Shown: positions 1 through 5,121 of the stretch, piece after piece
How the letters are laid out: each line of letters begins with the position of its first letter
Position numbering within the stretch: the stretch's first letter is position 1
Assembly: GCA_043760555.1 (NCBI GenBank)
Contig: JAYUOW010000268.1
Span: 1-9,192 of the forward strand
Source of the DNA: JANMDR01 sp043760555
Lineage (GTDB): Bacteria > Pseudomonadota > Gammaproteobacteria > Burkholderiales > Usitatibacteraceae
Length of the DNA: 9,192 nt
Reading direction: 5' to 3'
The notes under the pieces: model-generated
Databases searched by the model: none
What the model was told of the DNA's origin: nothing
Seen by the model: only the letters and a program-made list of their open reading frames with translations
Made by a program: the position numbers and the translations under genes

Positions 1-1353
1 CAATTTAAAATTTTGATGATGGATAAATGGACAACCATGAAAGCGCCGTGGCATTTACATGAGCGTTTGGACACCTACTACTATCAGTACGCGACAGAAT
101 TAAGCCTGTGGATACCCAAAATTTTAGGCACCGATATTCGGCAGTTGGGTTTACGTTTAACGTTTGATGTGGCCATGCTCGGCGTGGGCGGCCTGATGGG
201 CATTAAGGTAGCTACCAGCGTGTTGCTAGGCGCATTTATAAACTTCGTTATCCTTGCCCCAATGATGATCCAAAACGGCGATATTGCACCGCGTACGTTA
301 GCCAATGGCACCGTGGTGGCTATTTCACGTGGTGAAATTGTGAACCAGTGGTCGCTCTGGTGGGGCGTGTCGATGATGGTAGTAGGCTCCATCGTTAGCC
401 TAATTGCCAAGCCAGAAATTTTTACCAAAGCGTGGAAAGCGCTGACGGGCAAGACCGAAAAACAGGTAAAAGCCACAGGTCCTGATGTACTCAAAGATAT
501 TGAAGTGCCGCTATGGGTGTCATACATCGGCGTGCCCATTTTTAGCGTACTTGGTGCCACGGTCACCCATGTATTTTTTGGTGTGCCTTGGCTGCTCGCG
601 TTTATATCGTTACCGCTTATTTTTGTTCTCACCATTATTGCCACTAATTCAATGGCGCTAACCTCGTGGACGCCCACGGGCGCGCTATCGAAAATTACCC
701 AATTTTCAATCGGCGCCATTGATCGCACCAACCCAGCCAGCAACCTTATTCCCGCTGGTATGACGGCTGAAATTGCCTCTAATGCCGCTAATTTGCTGTC
801 CGATATTAAGCCCGGCTACATGCTCGGTGGCAAGCCGCGTCATCAGGCAATAGGGCACGTCATTGGCATTATTGCGGGCTGTGCCGCAGCCGTACCGTTG
901 TTTTATTTACTGATGTTGCCACCTGATGCAAACGGCCTACGCACCACTGCCACTATTGTGTCCGAGCAGTTTGCCATGCCCGGTGCGTTGCAGTGGAAAG
1001 GTGTAGCCGAAATTATCGCTAAGGGCGTTACCAGCCTACCCACGTCAGCCATTATCGCCATGGCGCTTGCCGCCTTTGCAGCGCTGGCCATTGAGGTAAC
1101 GCGCGTAGCCACTAAAGGCCGCTTTCCGTTATCCGCCGTATCAGTTGGTCTAGGTGTGGTGCTACCGCCAGAAGCAAGCTTTATGATGTGGGTCGGTGCC
1201 ATGATTTTTTGGTGGATGGGCCGGAAAAATGCTGAAAAAGGCACCAAAGGCCACGGCTTCTGGGTAGAAGGCTGCGAGCCAATTTGCGCGGGTTTAATTT
1301 CTGGAGCGGCGTTAATGGGCATTGGTAATGCGATTTTGAATGTGTTGATTTAA
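1..1353 (+). CDS. OPT family oligopeptide transporter, C-terminal part (5' end outside window)
   Basis: This is an inner-membrane transporter of the OPT superfamily, which takes up small peptides or metal-chelate compounds by proton coupling (family knowledge). The frame is open to the left edge, and the TTG at 13 and ATGs at 16 and 19 have no ribosome binding site. The true start is therefore probably outside: about 450 residues are visible against roughly 550-700 for the family. Counting from codon 13, hydrophobic segments lie near residues 51-84, 112-132, 167-212, 280-302, 344-366, 372-402 and 422-446. The OPT-like stretch NLIPAGMTAEIASNAANLL (244-262), followed by DIKPGYMLGG and a membrane segment, supports the family, as does LPTSAIIAMALAAFAALAIE (342-361). 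The substrate cannot be told from the sequence. The gene ends in TAA and a terminator hairpin follows 21 nt later, so it closes its transcription unit. Confidence 0.87.
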   Translation, partial: QFKILMMDKWTTMKAPWHLHERLDTYYYQYATELSLWIPKILGTDIRQLGLRLTFDVAMLGVGGLMGIKVATSVLLGAFINFVILAPMMIQNGDIAPRTLANGTVVAISRGEIVNQWSLWWGVSMMVVGSIVSLIAKPEIFTKAWKALTGKTEKQVKATGPDVLKDIEVPLWVSYIGVPIFSVLGATVTHVFFGVPWLLAFISLPLIFVLTIIATNSMALTSWTPTGALSKITQFSIGAIDRTNPASNLIPAGMTAEIASNAANLLSDIKPGYMLGGKPRHQAIGHVIGIIAGCAAAVPLFYLLMLPPDANGLRTTATIVSEQFAMPGALQWKGVAEIIAKGVTSLPTSAIIAMALAAFAALAIEVTRVATKGRFPLSAVSVGLGVVLPPEASFMMWVGAMIFWWMGRKNAEKGTKGHGFWVEGCEPICAGLISGAALMGIGNAILNVLI

Positions 1354-1374
1354 GTTGGTTTTTAGCTGTAATTG

Positions 1375-1417
1375 ATGCCTGAAGATGCCCTAAAATAGGG
1401 CGTCTTCAGGCATTTTT
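1375..1417 (+). terminator. Strong intrinsic terminator after the OPT gene (palindrome copy 1)
   Basis: An 18-nt left arm (1375-1392, ATGCCTGAAGATGCCCTA) pairs with 1396-1413 around an AAA loop, with a single T·G wobble. The right arm runs into five T residues (1413-1417). It begins 21 nt after the OPT stop codon. The near-symmetry, including an A-rich 5' side, could allow some activity in the other direction, but no convergent gene is present. The central part resembles palindromes at 3363 and 4686. Confidence 0.88.
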
Positions 1418-1462
1418 ATTGTGATTTTACTGGGTGCAGATACGCTTTGTTACTAATTTCGT

Positions 1463-3343
1463 ATGCGACCAGTGAATGCCTTGGATAGAATCAAGGTATC
1501 TAAATTGACGGCGCACATCATGCACAATGCTATTGCTATCACCACCTTTTTTCTGACATGGTTTTTTGCTTGTACGGTCAACGCTCAACCCCTAAACCCC
1601 CGCGCCGCCGCCGACTATTCTGCCGCCAACAACGGCCAAGCCGTGCTGGTAATGCAGGGCGGCAAACTTGTTTTTGAGGAATACCAAAATGGCTTTCGTC
1701 AAGCGCTAACGCATCCGCTTTACAGCGGCACGAAAACCTTTGCGTGCGCATTGGCGGTGGCGGCGCAAGACGACGGCATTATTGATCTTGATGAGCCTGT
1801 GGCTAATGTAATTACGCCTTGGCGCACGAATGCTGCAATTCAGGCGTCGCAAGCGAATTGGAAATCGCAAATTACCGGACGGCAATTGTTGTCGCTGTCT
1901 AGCGGCTTGTCGGCAGACGTGCCGTCGGGCACGGATTTGGCGACCATCAATAGTTATCGCGCTGCAATTTTTACGCGTTCGGCTACAGCACCGGGTGATT
2001 CCGCGATCTATGGCCCCAGCACTTTTCAAGCTTTTGCGGCTTATTTTGAATTGAAATCTGGCGGTCGTTTGAACGCGGATTTTTCTGTCACGGGCGGCAA
2101 GGATGTTTTGGAATATTTGCAGGCGCGGGTGTTTGACCCCATCGGTATGCAAGTGGGGGCGTGGACGCTCGACACACATGGCCGCGCAACGCTTTCGCAA
2201 GGGGCGAATATCAGCGCGCGCGAGTGGGTAAAATTTGGGCAGCTATTGTTGCAAGGTGGAAAATGGGAGGGTAAAACAATATTGAGTGAGTCGCGTTTGC
2301 GCGAATGCATTACGTTTAATAATCCTGCATTTTCTGGTTATGGCTTAGCACTGTGGTCGAATCGCCCCGTCGGCGGCACGTACAACGAGACTATTGATTC
2401 CCTACCAGTCAATAGTGTAAGTGTGATTGATCGCGCCGCACCGGATGTGCCGTCCGATATGTTTATGGCTGCGGGCGCGCTAAATCAGCGCCTGTACATT
2501 ATTCCCTCGCGCGATCTGGTCGTGTTGCGTTTTGCAATCGGTGGAACGTGGTCAGATAACGAATTTTTAAAACGCCTCCTTGACGTAAAAGCGGGCTCGC
2601 AAGCCGTGCCCGCGCAACCTTTCGATTATCAAGATTTATGGTGGGCAGGCCCAACTGAAAACGGTTGGGGTGCGACCATTGCGCAGCAGGGCAACACCTT
2701 GTTTAGCGTGCTATATATTTACGACAGCAGCGGCAAACCGCAATGGGTGGTGATGCCCGGCGGCACATGGAATGCCACCTTAAGCGCCTACACTGGTGCG
2801 CTGTACATCCCCAGTGGTAGCCCGTTTCCAGCTTATGATGCGACAAAATTTAACGCTGGTACTGCGGTGGGTCAAGCGACATTGCGCTTTCGCGATGCGG
2901 GTGTGGCCACACTTAATTTCACCATCAATGGCGTGAGCGGCACCAAGCAAATTACGCGGCAAGTATTCGCCGATGGCGCACCACGAAAAAACTATAGCGG
3001 TATGTGGTGGGGAGGGCAAAGCCAAAACGGTTGGGGTGTGGCGTTGATGCAGCAAGCCAACAATATTTTCGGCGTGTGGTTCACCTACGATGCGCAGGGC
3101 AAGCCCATTTGGTTTGTGATGCCGGGTGGTGTCTTCGCAAGCAGCACAATTTTTGAGGGTGCGCTGTACCGCACATCGGGCTCGGCTTGGCTGGGTGCAG
3201 CTTACGATCCGGCACTGTTTAAAGCGACGTCGGTCGGCACTTTACGATTCGATTTTACCGATGCGAATCAAGGCGTGATGCGCCACGTGGTGGACGCATT
3301 GCGCGGGCCAAACACAGTCACGCGCCAGTCGTTTGGACCCTAG
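1463..3343 (+). CDS. Exported serine hydrolase (beta-lactamase/CubicO fold) with two C-terminal NGWG-type repeats
   Basis: This is a predicted exported hydrolase of 626 residues. A hydrophobic segment near residues 22-38 followed by VNA/QP (cleavage after about A41) looks like a signal peptide. The start is uncertain: ATG at 1463 gives a long basic N-terminus, while ATG at 1520 (M20) gives a compact signal peptide. Neither has a clear Shine-Dalgarno. Residues about 45-375 match the class C beta-lactamase/penicillin-binding fold: the SxxK nucleophile motif is S88-G-T-K91, and Y183 in YGPSTFQAF sits where YxN or YSN is expected. The third motif (KTG or HxG) is not clear; AAGAL (336-340) before LYIIPSRDLVVLRFA is the best match. 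Residues 389-502 and 511-624 are two copies of a domain seen in exported proteobacterial proteins (DLWW..., ENGWG, QQG, YD..GKP.W.VMPGG, RQ.F). The substrate is unknown; an esterase, amidase or 6-aminohexanoate-dimer-hydrolase-like role is possible. A degenerate palindrome follows the stop codon. Confidence 0.85.
   Translation: MRPVNALDRIKVSKLTAHIMHNAIAITTFFLTWFFACTVNAQPLNPRAAADYSAANNGQAVLVMQGGKLVFEEYQNGFRQALTHPLYSGTKTFACALAVAAQDDGIIDLDEPVANVITPWRTNAAIQASQANWKSQITGRQLLSLSSGLSADVPSGTDLATINSYRAAIFTRSATAPGDSAIYGPSTFQAFAAYFELKSGGRLNADFSVTGGKDVLEYLQARVFDPIGMQVGAWTLDTHGRATLSQGANISAREWVKFGQLLLQGGKWEGKTILSESRLRECITFNNPAFSGYGLALWSNRPVGGTYNETIDSLPVNSVSVIDRAAPDVPSDMFMAAGALNQRLYIIPSRDLVVLRFAIGGTWSDNEFLKRLLDVKAGSQAVPAQPFDYQDLWWAGPTENGWGATIAQQGNTLFSVLYIYDSSGKPQWVVMPGGTWNATLSAYTGALYIPSGSPFPAYDATKFNAGTAVGQATLRFRDAGVATLNFTINGVSGTKQITRQVFADGAPRKNYSGMWWGGQSQNGWGVALMQQANNIFGVWFTYDAQGKPIWFVMPGGVFASSTIFEGALYRTSGSAWLGAAYDPALFKATSVGTLRFDFTDANQGVMRHVVDALRGPNTVTRQSFGP
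2627..3334 (+). repeat. Tandem protein-domain repeat (two copies of about 114 codons) inside the serine hydrolase gene
   Basis: Codons 389-502 (2627-2968) and 511-624 (2993-3334) encode two diverged copies of one domain. Shared positions in order are: Y-x-x-(L/M)-W-W-x-G, (E/Q)-N-G-W-G, QQ, the YD-(S/A)-x-GKP-x-W-(V/F)-VMPGG block, GALY, S-G, YD, F, VG, a TLRF block and RQ-x-F at the end. The DNA is identical over AAAACGGTTGGGGTG in both copies, but most of the rest has diverged. It looks like an old internal duplication rather than a recent one. The aromatic-rich beta pattern suggests a binding or surface domain, but its function is unknown to me. Confidence 0.85.
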
Positions 3344-3362
3344 CTTTTCTGCGTTGTGTCGT

Positions 3363-3392
3363 GAAGGTAGCCTATATTAGGGCGTCTGCAGC
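3363..3392 (+). repeat. Degenerate palindrome, copy 2 of an intergenic family
   Basis: This lies 19 nt after the hydrolase stop codon. Aligned without gaps to 1381-1410 it matches 23 of 30 positions, including an unbroken TAGGGCGTCT on the right side. The left arm has decayed: only CCTA/TAGG around a TAT loop pairs fully, with further wobble pairs outside. There is no T-tract, so termination here would be weak at best. Confidence 0.55.
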
Positions 3393-3513
3393 ACCTGCAC
3401 AAGTACACGCACCAGCACCCGCAAACGCAAAGCTGCGCTGGATGTTGCCGCCTCTAAACGGTTACATTTGCAATAATTGACTTGCTTTAAGCCGCTCCGC
3501 CACGATGGTTGAC

Positions 3514-3540
3514 TTGACGCCAAAGCGCGGATGCTAAGAT
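3514..3540 (+). promoter_or_regulatory. Candidate sigma-70 promoter with extended -10 for the binding-protein gene
   Basis: A -35-like TTGACG (3514-3519) is separated by 15 nt from TAAGAT (3535-3540). The -10 is preceded by TGC, giving the extended -10 form TGnTAAGAT, which can compensate for short spacing. An overlapping TTGACT (3509-3514) gives a 20-nt spacer. Transcription would start near 3547, about 25 nt before the ATG at 3572. This is by eye only. Confidence 0.42.
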
Positions 3541-3571
3541 TTTGCATCTTACTTTCATAGGCAGAATTCAC

Positions 3572-4684
3572 ATGCAAAGACGTCAATTTATTACCGGCCT
3601 AGCTGGCATTCTGGCTGCATCACAGGCACCGCTCGTGTTATCAGCCGCGCCCACGTTCACCATCGGTCAATCGCTACCGCTCACTGGTGCAAATGCCGAG
3701 TTTGGTTTAGATGTGCGTGAAGGTGTGCAGTGTTTTATTGCTGACCGCGCAAAAAGTGGTGGTGCGGTGCGCTTTGTGCACGAGTGTTTAGATGACGGCA
3801 ATAAAGCTGATAAGGCCGCCGAAAATACTAAAATCCTTTTGCAGAAAGGCGCAAATCTACTGTTTGGCTATGGTTCAGCCACATTGTCGCTACCAAGCAT
3901 CGCCCTCGCAGAAGCAGCAAAGACGCCGTTCTACGCGCCCTTTACCGGTGCACGATCAATCCAAAAAAGCACCAGCCCGTGGGTGTTTACGGCACGCGCT
4001 TCTTATGATGCTGAGGTGCAGCGCTTTGCGGTCGCGCTCAAACAATTCAATGTGCAAAAAATTGCTATCGTGCATTACAGCGACACTGTGGGTCTAGAGA
4101 ATAAAGCTGCCTGCATGGAAACGCTGGCCGCAGCCGGACTTAACGCGGTGGGCGTGGGAATTAAACGGAATGCGGAAGTTGCAACTGATATAGCCACGGC
4201 GATTGCGCAAAGCCAAGCTGATGCGGTGCTGTTCACCACGCTTGCAGCGCCATCGGCGAAGATTTTTCAAGACTTAAAAGCGGATGAAAAATCGAAGGTT
4301 ATCTACTATGTTGCCTTGTCGTTTGCTGGCCCATCACAGTTCCAGGCCCTGCTTGGCGATCAATCTCGTGGCATCGTGGTTTCTCACGTTGTGCCGCAGC
4401 CGTGGAAACTAAGCGTGGATATCGTTCGCGAATACAACAGCGCGATGAAGCAAATGGCGTCAACGCGTCAGGCCACTTTTGCTGGGCTAGAAGCGTTTGC
4501 CGCGTTGAAGGGTTTGGAAAAAGCGCTGGCCAAAAGCAAAAATAATCGGGGCGAGGCGCTTGTTGCTGCGCTTTCAAATACTGCAGGCGCGTTTGGTGGC
4601 TATCCGCTCGATTTCACTAAAAATCGCCACGGTGGCAGCTATGTTGACTACACCGTCATCACTGGTAAAAAGTCTGTAAGCTAA
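3572..4684 (+). CDS. Periplasmic substrate-binding protein, branched-chain amino acid (LivJ/LivK) type
   Basis: A 370-residue type I periplasmic binding protein (Peripla_BP_6 family), which captures amino acids or related small molecules for an ABC transporter of the HAAT class. The start is placed at ATG 3572, not at the in-frame TTG at 3542, because translation then begins with QRRQFITGLAGILAAS. This is a twin-arginine-like signal (R3-R4-x-F) with likely cleavage near LSAAP (residues 24-28). The mature protein opens with the family pattern IGQSLPLTGANAEFG, followed by DDGNKADKAAENTKILL, a FGYGSA segment, FYAPFTGARSIQ (a common binding-site loop) and the second lobe beginning VQKIAIVHYSD. 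The Shine-Dalgarno is weak (AGGCAG at about 3559-3564). No permease or ATPase gene is adjacent, so it is an orphan in this window and may feed a transporter encoded elsewhere or act with a sensor. The ligand cannot be deduced. Confidence 0.85.
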   Translation: MQRRQFITGLAGILAASQAPLVLSAAPTFTIGQSLPLTGANAEFGLDVREGVQCFIADRAKSGGAVRFVHECLDDGNKADKAAENTKILLQKGANLLFGYGSATLSLPSIALAEAAKTPFYAPFTGARSIQKSTSPWVFTARASYDAEVQRFAVALKQFNVQKIAIVHYSDTVGLENKAACMETLAAAGLNAVGVGIKRNAEVATDIATAIAQSQADAVLFTTLAAPSAKIFQDLKADEKSKVIYYVALSFAGPSQFQALLGDQSRGIVVSHVVPQPWKLSVDIVREYNSAMKQMASTRQATFAGLEAFAALKGLEKALAKSKNNRGEALVAALSNTAGAFGGYPLDFTKNRHGGSYVDYTVITGKKSVS

Positions 4685-4685
4685 T

Positions 4686-4730
4686 TTAGATGCCTTGGCG
4701 ATGCCCTATAATAGGGCATCTTCAAAGATT
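4686..4730 (+). terminator. Palindrome copy 3, probable terminator after the binding-protein gene
   Basis: A perfect 9-bp inverted repeat, GATGCCCTA (4700-4708) and TAGGGCATC (4712-4720), around a TAA loop. Four further pairs outside it (4695-4698 with 4722-4725, one of them a wobble) lie beyond one mismatch. It lies just after the stop codon at 4682-4684. Only a weak T-rich tail (ATTT) follows, so termination is plausible but less certain than at 1375. The sequence and layout (ATGCCT, then GATGCCCTA-NNN-TAGGGC-TCTTCA) match copy 1. Confidence 0.6.
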
Positions 4731-4777
4731 TAAAAAGCTAGCTAGGGTTGCTGTAATGATTATTTTTCATTGCCCCC

Positions 4778-4806
4778 TTTACTTTGCGCAAAAACGTTGC
4801 TATTCT
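4778..4806 (+). promoter_or_regulatory. Candidate promoter for the leuA leader transcript
   Basis: TTTACT (4778-4783; four of six to TTGACA), a 17-nt spacer, then TATTCT (4801-4806; four of six to TATAAT). A start seven bases after the -10 box falls at 4813, the A of the leader ATG, which would make the leader peptide message leaderless. That fits the lack of any Shine-Dalgarno before this ATG. Hand-read only. Confidence 0.4.
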
Positions 4807-4812
4807 TTGGGC

Positions 4813-4956
4813 ATGACTACTTGTTCCAAAATCAATACACAAAACCAAGCCGCCGATGCGTTTGCATCTGCACGGCCTGCTGTGTTGTTGATTTCGCTTT
4901 CAAGCCCAGCTACTCTGCTCGGCTCGCTTAGCCTTCTACTGCGCCCCGCGCGCTAA
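4813..4956 (+). CDS. Putative leucine-rich leader peptide (leuL-like) upstream of leuA
   Basis: A 47-residue open frame starting MTTCSKINTQNQ and ending LLLRPAR. The first 24 residues contain no leucine; residues 25-43 contain nine (25, 26, 29, 35, 36, 39, 41, 42, 43), encoded by TTG, TTG, CTT, CTG, CTC, CTT, CTT, CTA and CTG. It ends 165 bases before leuA. A leucine-codon cluster in a short frame before the first enzyme of leucine synthesis is the hallmark of a ribosome-stalling attenuator (known for enteric leuL). A longer in-frame version starting at ATG 4690 begins inside the terminator palindrome and is less likely. No sequence relationship to E. coli LeuL is visible, and the codons are mixed rather than one rare codon. 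It may instead be a chance hydrophobic frame or a membrane micropeptide. Confidence 0.5.
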   Translation: MTTCSKINTQNQAADAFASARPAVLLISLSSPATLLGSLSLLLRPAR

Positions 4957-5012
4957 AATCCCCCACCCCCTTCGTATTGTCGTGCTCAAACCATTTTGGT
5001 TTGCATTGTCTT

Positions 5013-5049
5013 GCTCGCCCGATTTACACAGTCAGTGCGTGGCTTTTTT
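5013..5049 (+). terminator. Weak candidate attenuator terminator in the leuA leader
   Basis: GCTCGC (5013-5018) can pair with GCG-T-GGC (5037-5043) through six pairs with one wobble and one bulged T, followed at once by six T residues (5044-5049). A competing pairing, GCATTG (5003-5008) with CAGTGC (5033-5038), uses the same right-hand bases and would exclude it. Mutually exclusive stems before a T-tract, downstream of a Leu-rich frame, are what attenuation needs. However, the stem is short and was found by eye. Confidence 0.28.
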
Positions 5050-5055
5050 AGTTCA

Positions 5056-5101
5056 TATGGCGTGTTTACCCAATTACATGCCATACCCCGTAAAATACGG
5101 G
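5056..5101 (+). promoter_or_regulatory. Two adjacent stem-loops just upstream of the leuA ribosome binding site
   Basis: First stem: TATGGCGTGT (5056-5065) pairs with ACATGCCATA (5076-5085), ten pairs with one G·T wobble and a 10-nt loop. Second stem: CCCGTA (5087-5092) with TACGGG (5096-5101) around AAA. The second ends 8 nt before the GGAG of leuA, so it lies in the 5' leader of any transcript that starts upstream. TAAAAT in its centre also resembles a -10 box, though the only TTTACC upstream is 20 nt away. The role is not known. Confidence 0.45.
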
Positions 5102-5108
5102 CTAATTT

Positions 5109-5114
5109 TGGAGA
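5109..5114 (+). promoter_or_regulatory. Ribosome binding site that fixes the leuA start
   Basis: TGGAGA with GGAG at 5110-5113 lies eight bases before ATG 5122. This selects the 514-residue LeuA and rejects the in-frame TTG at 4996, which would add 42 residues without family similarity and run through the leader stem-loops. Confidence 0.75.
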
Positions 5115-5121
5115 TTTCCCC

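Larger units (their letters stand above)
3344..3571 (+). other. Intergenic region between hydrolase and binding-protein genes
   Basis: 228 bases. From the left it holds palindrome copy 2, then a CA/GCA-rich stretch (about 3388-3432) with no start codon in any convincing frame, then a promoter-like sequence near 3514-3540 and the 5' leader of the binding-protein gene. The minus-strand open frame across it (3377-3586) begins inside the next gene and has a biased composition, so it was not accepted as a gene. Confidence 0.6.
4685..5121 (+). promoter_or_regulatory. leuA 5' regulatory region (437 bases)
   Basis: This long gap ahead of leuA is not empty. In order it holds palindrome copy 3, an AT-rich stretch, a promoter-like pair at 4778-4806, a 47-codon leucine-rich leader frame (4813-4956), a C-rich run (CCCCCACCCCC near 4960), and four inverted repeats: 4987-5003, 5013-5043 followed by six T, 5056-5085 and 5087-5101. 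The leuA ribosome binding site closes the region. The arrangement matches what is expected of leucine-controlled attenuation, which is known for leu operons of enteric bacteria. Its use here is inferred. Confidence 0.5.

Noticed and set aside
84..743. 219-codon minus-strand frame under the OPT gene
   Set aside because: It is antisense to well-conserved OPT segments and has no family similarity I can see.
1375..1413. Neisseriaceae DNA uptake sequence in the terminator (TGCCTGAA resembles the end of one known dialect)
   Set aside because: The match is partial, and the other palindrome copies do not keep it, whereas uptake sequences are strictly conserved.
3377..3586. 69-codon minus-strand frame in the hydrolase/binding-protein gap
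   Set aside because: It starts inside the next gene, has a biased composition (repeats of Leu, Arg and Val from the CA-rich tract), and shows no ribosome binding site.
4707..4712. Perfect TATAAT in the loop of palindrome copy 3
   Set aside because: No -35-like sequence lies 16-18 nt upstream; the match comes from the TA-TAA-TA centre of the palindrome.
4690..4812. N-terminal extension of the leader frame to ATG 4690
   Set aside because: This start lies inside the terminator palindrome of the previous gene; the ATG at 4813 fits the promoter-like sequence better.
4996..5121. 42-residue N-terminal extension of LeuA from TTG 4996
   Set aside because: ATG 5122 has a good GGAG site at 8 nt spacing and gives the normal LeuA length; the extension runs through leader stem-loops.
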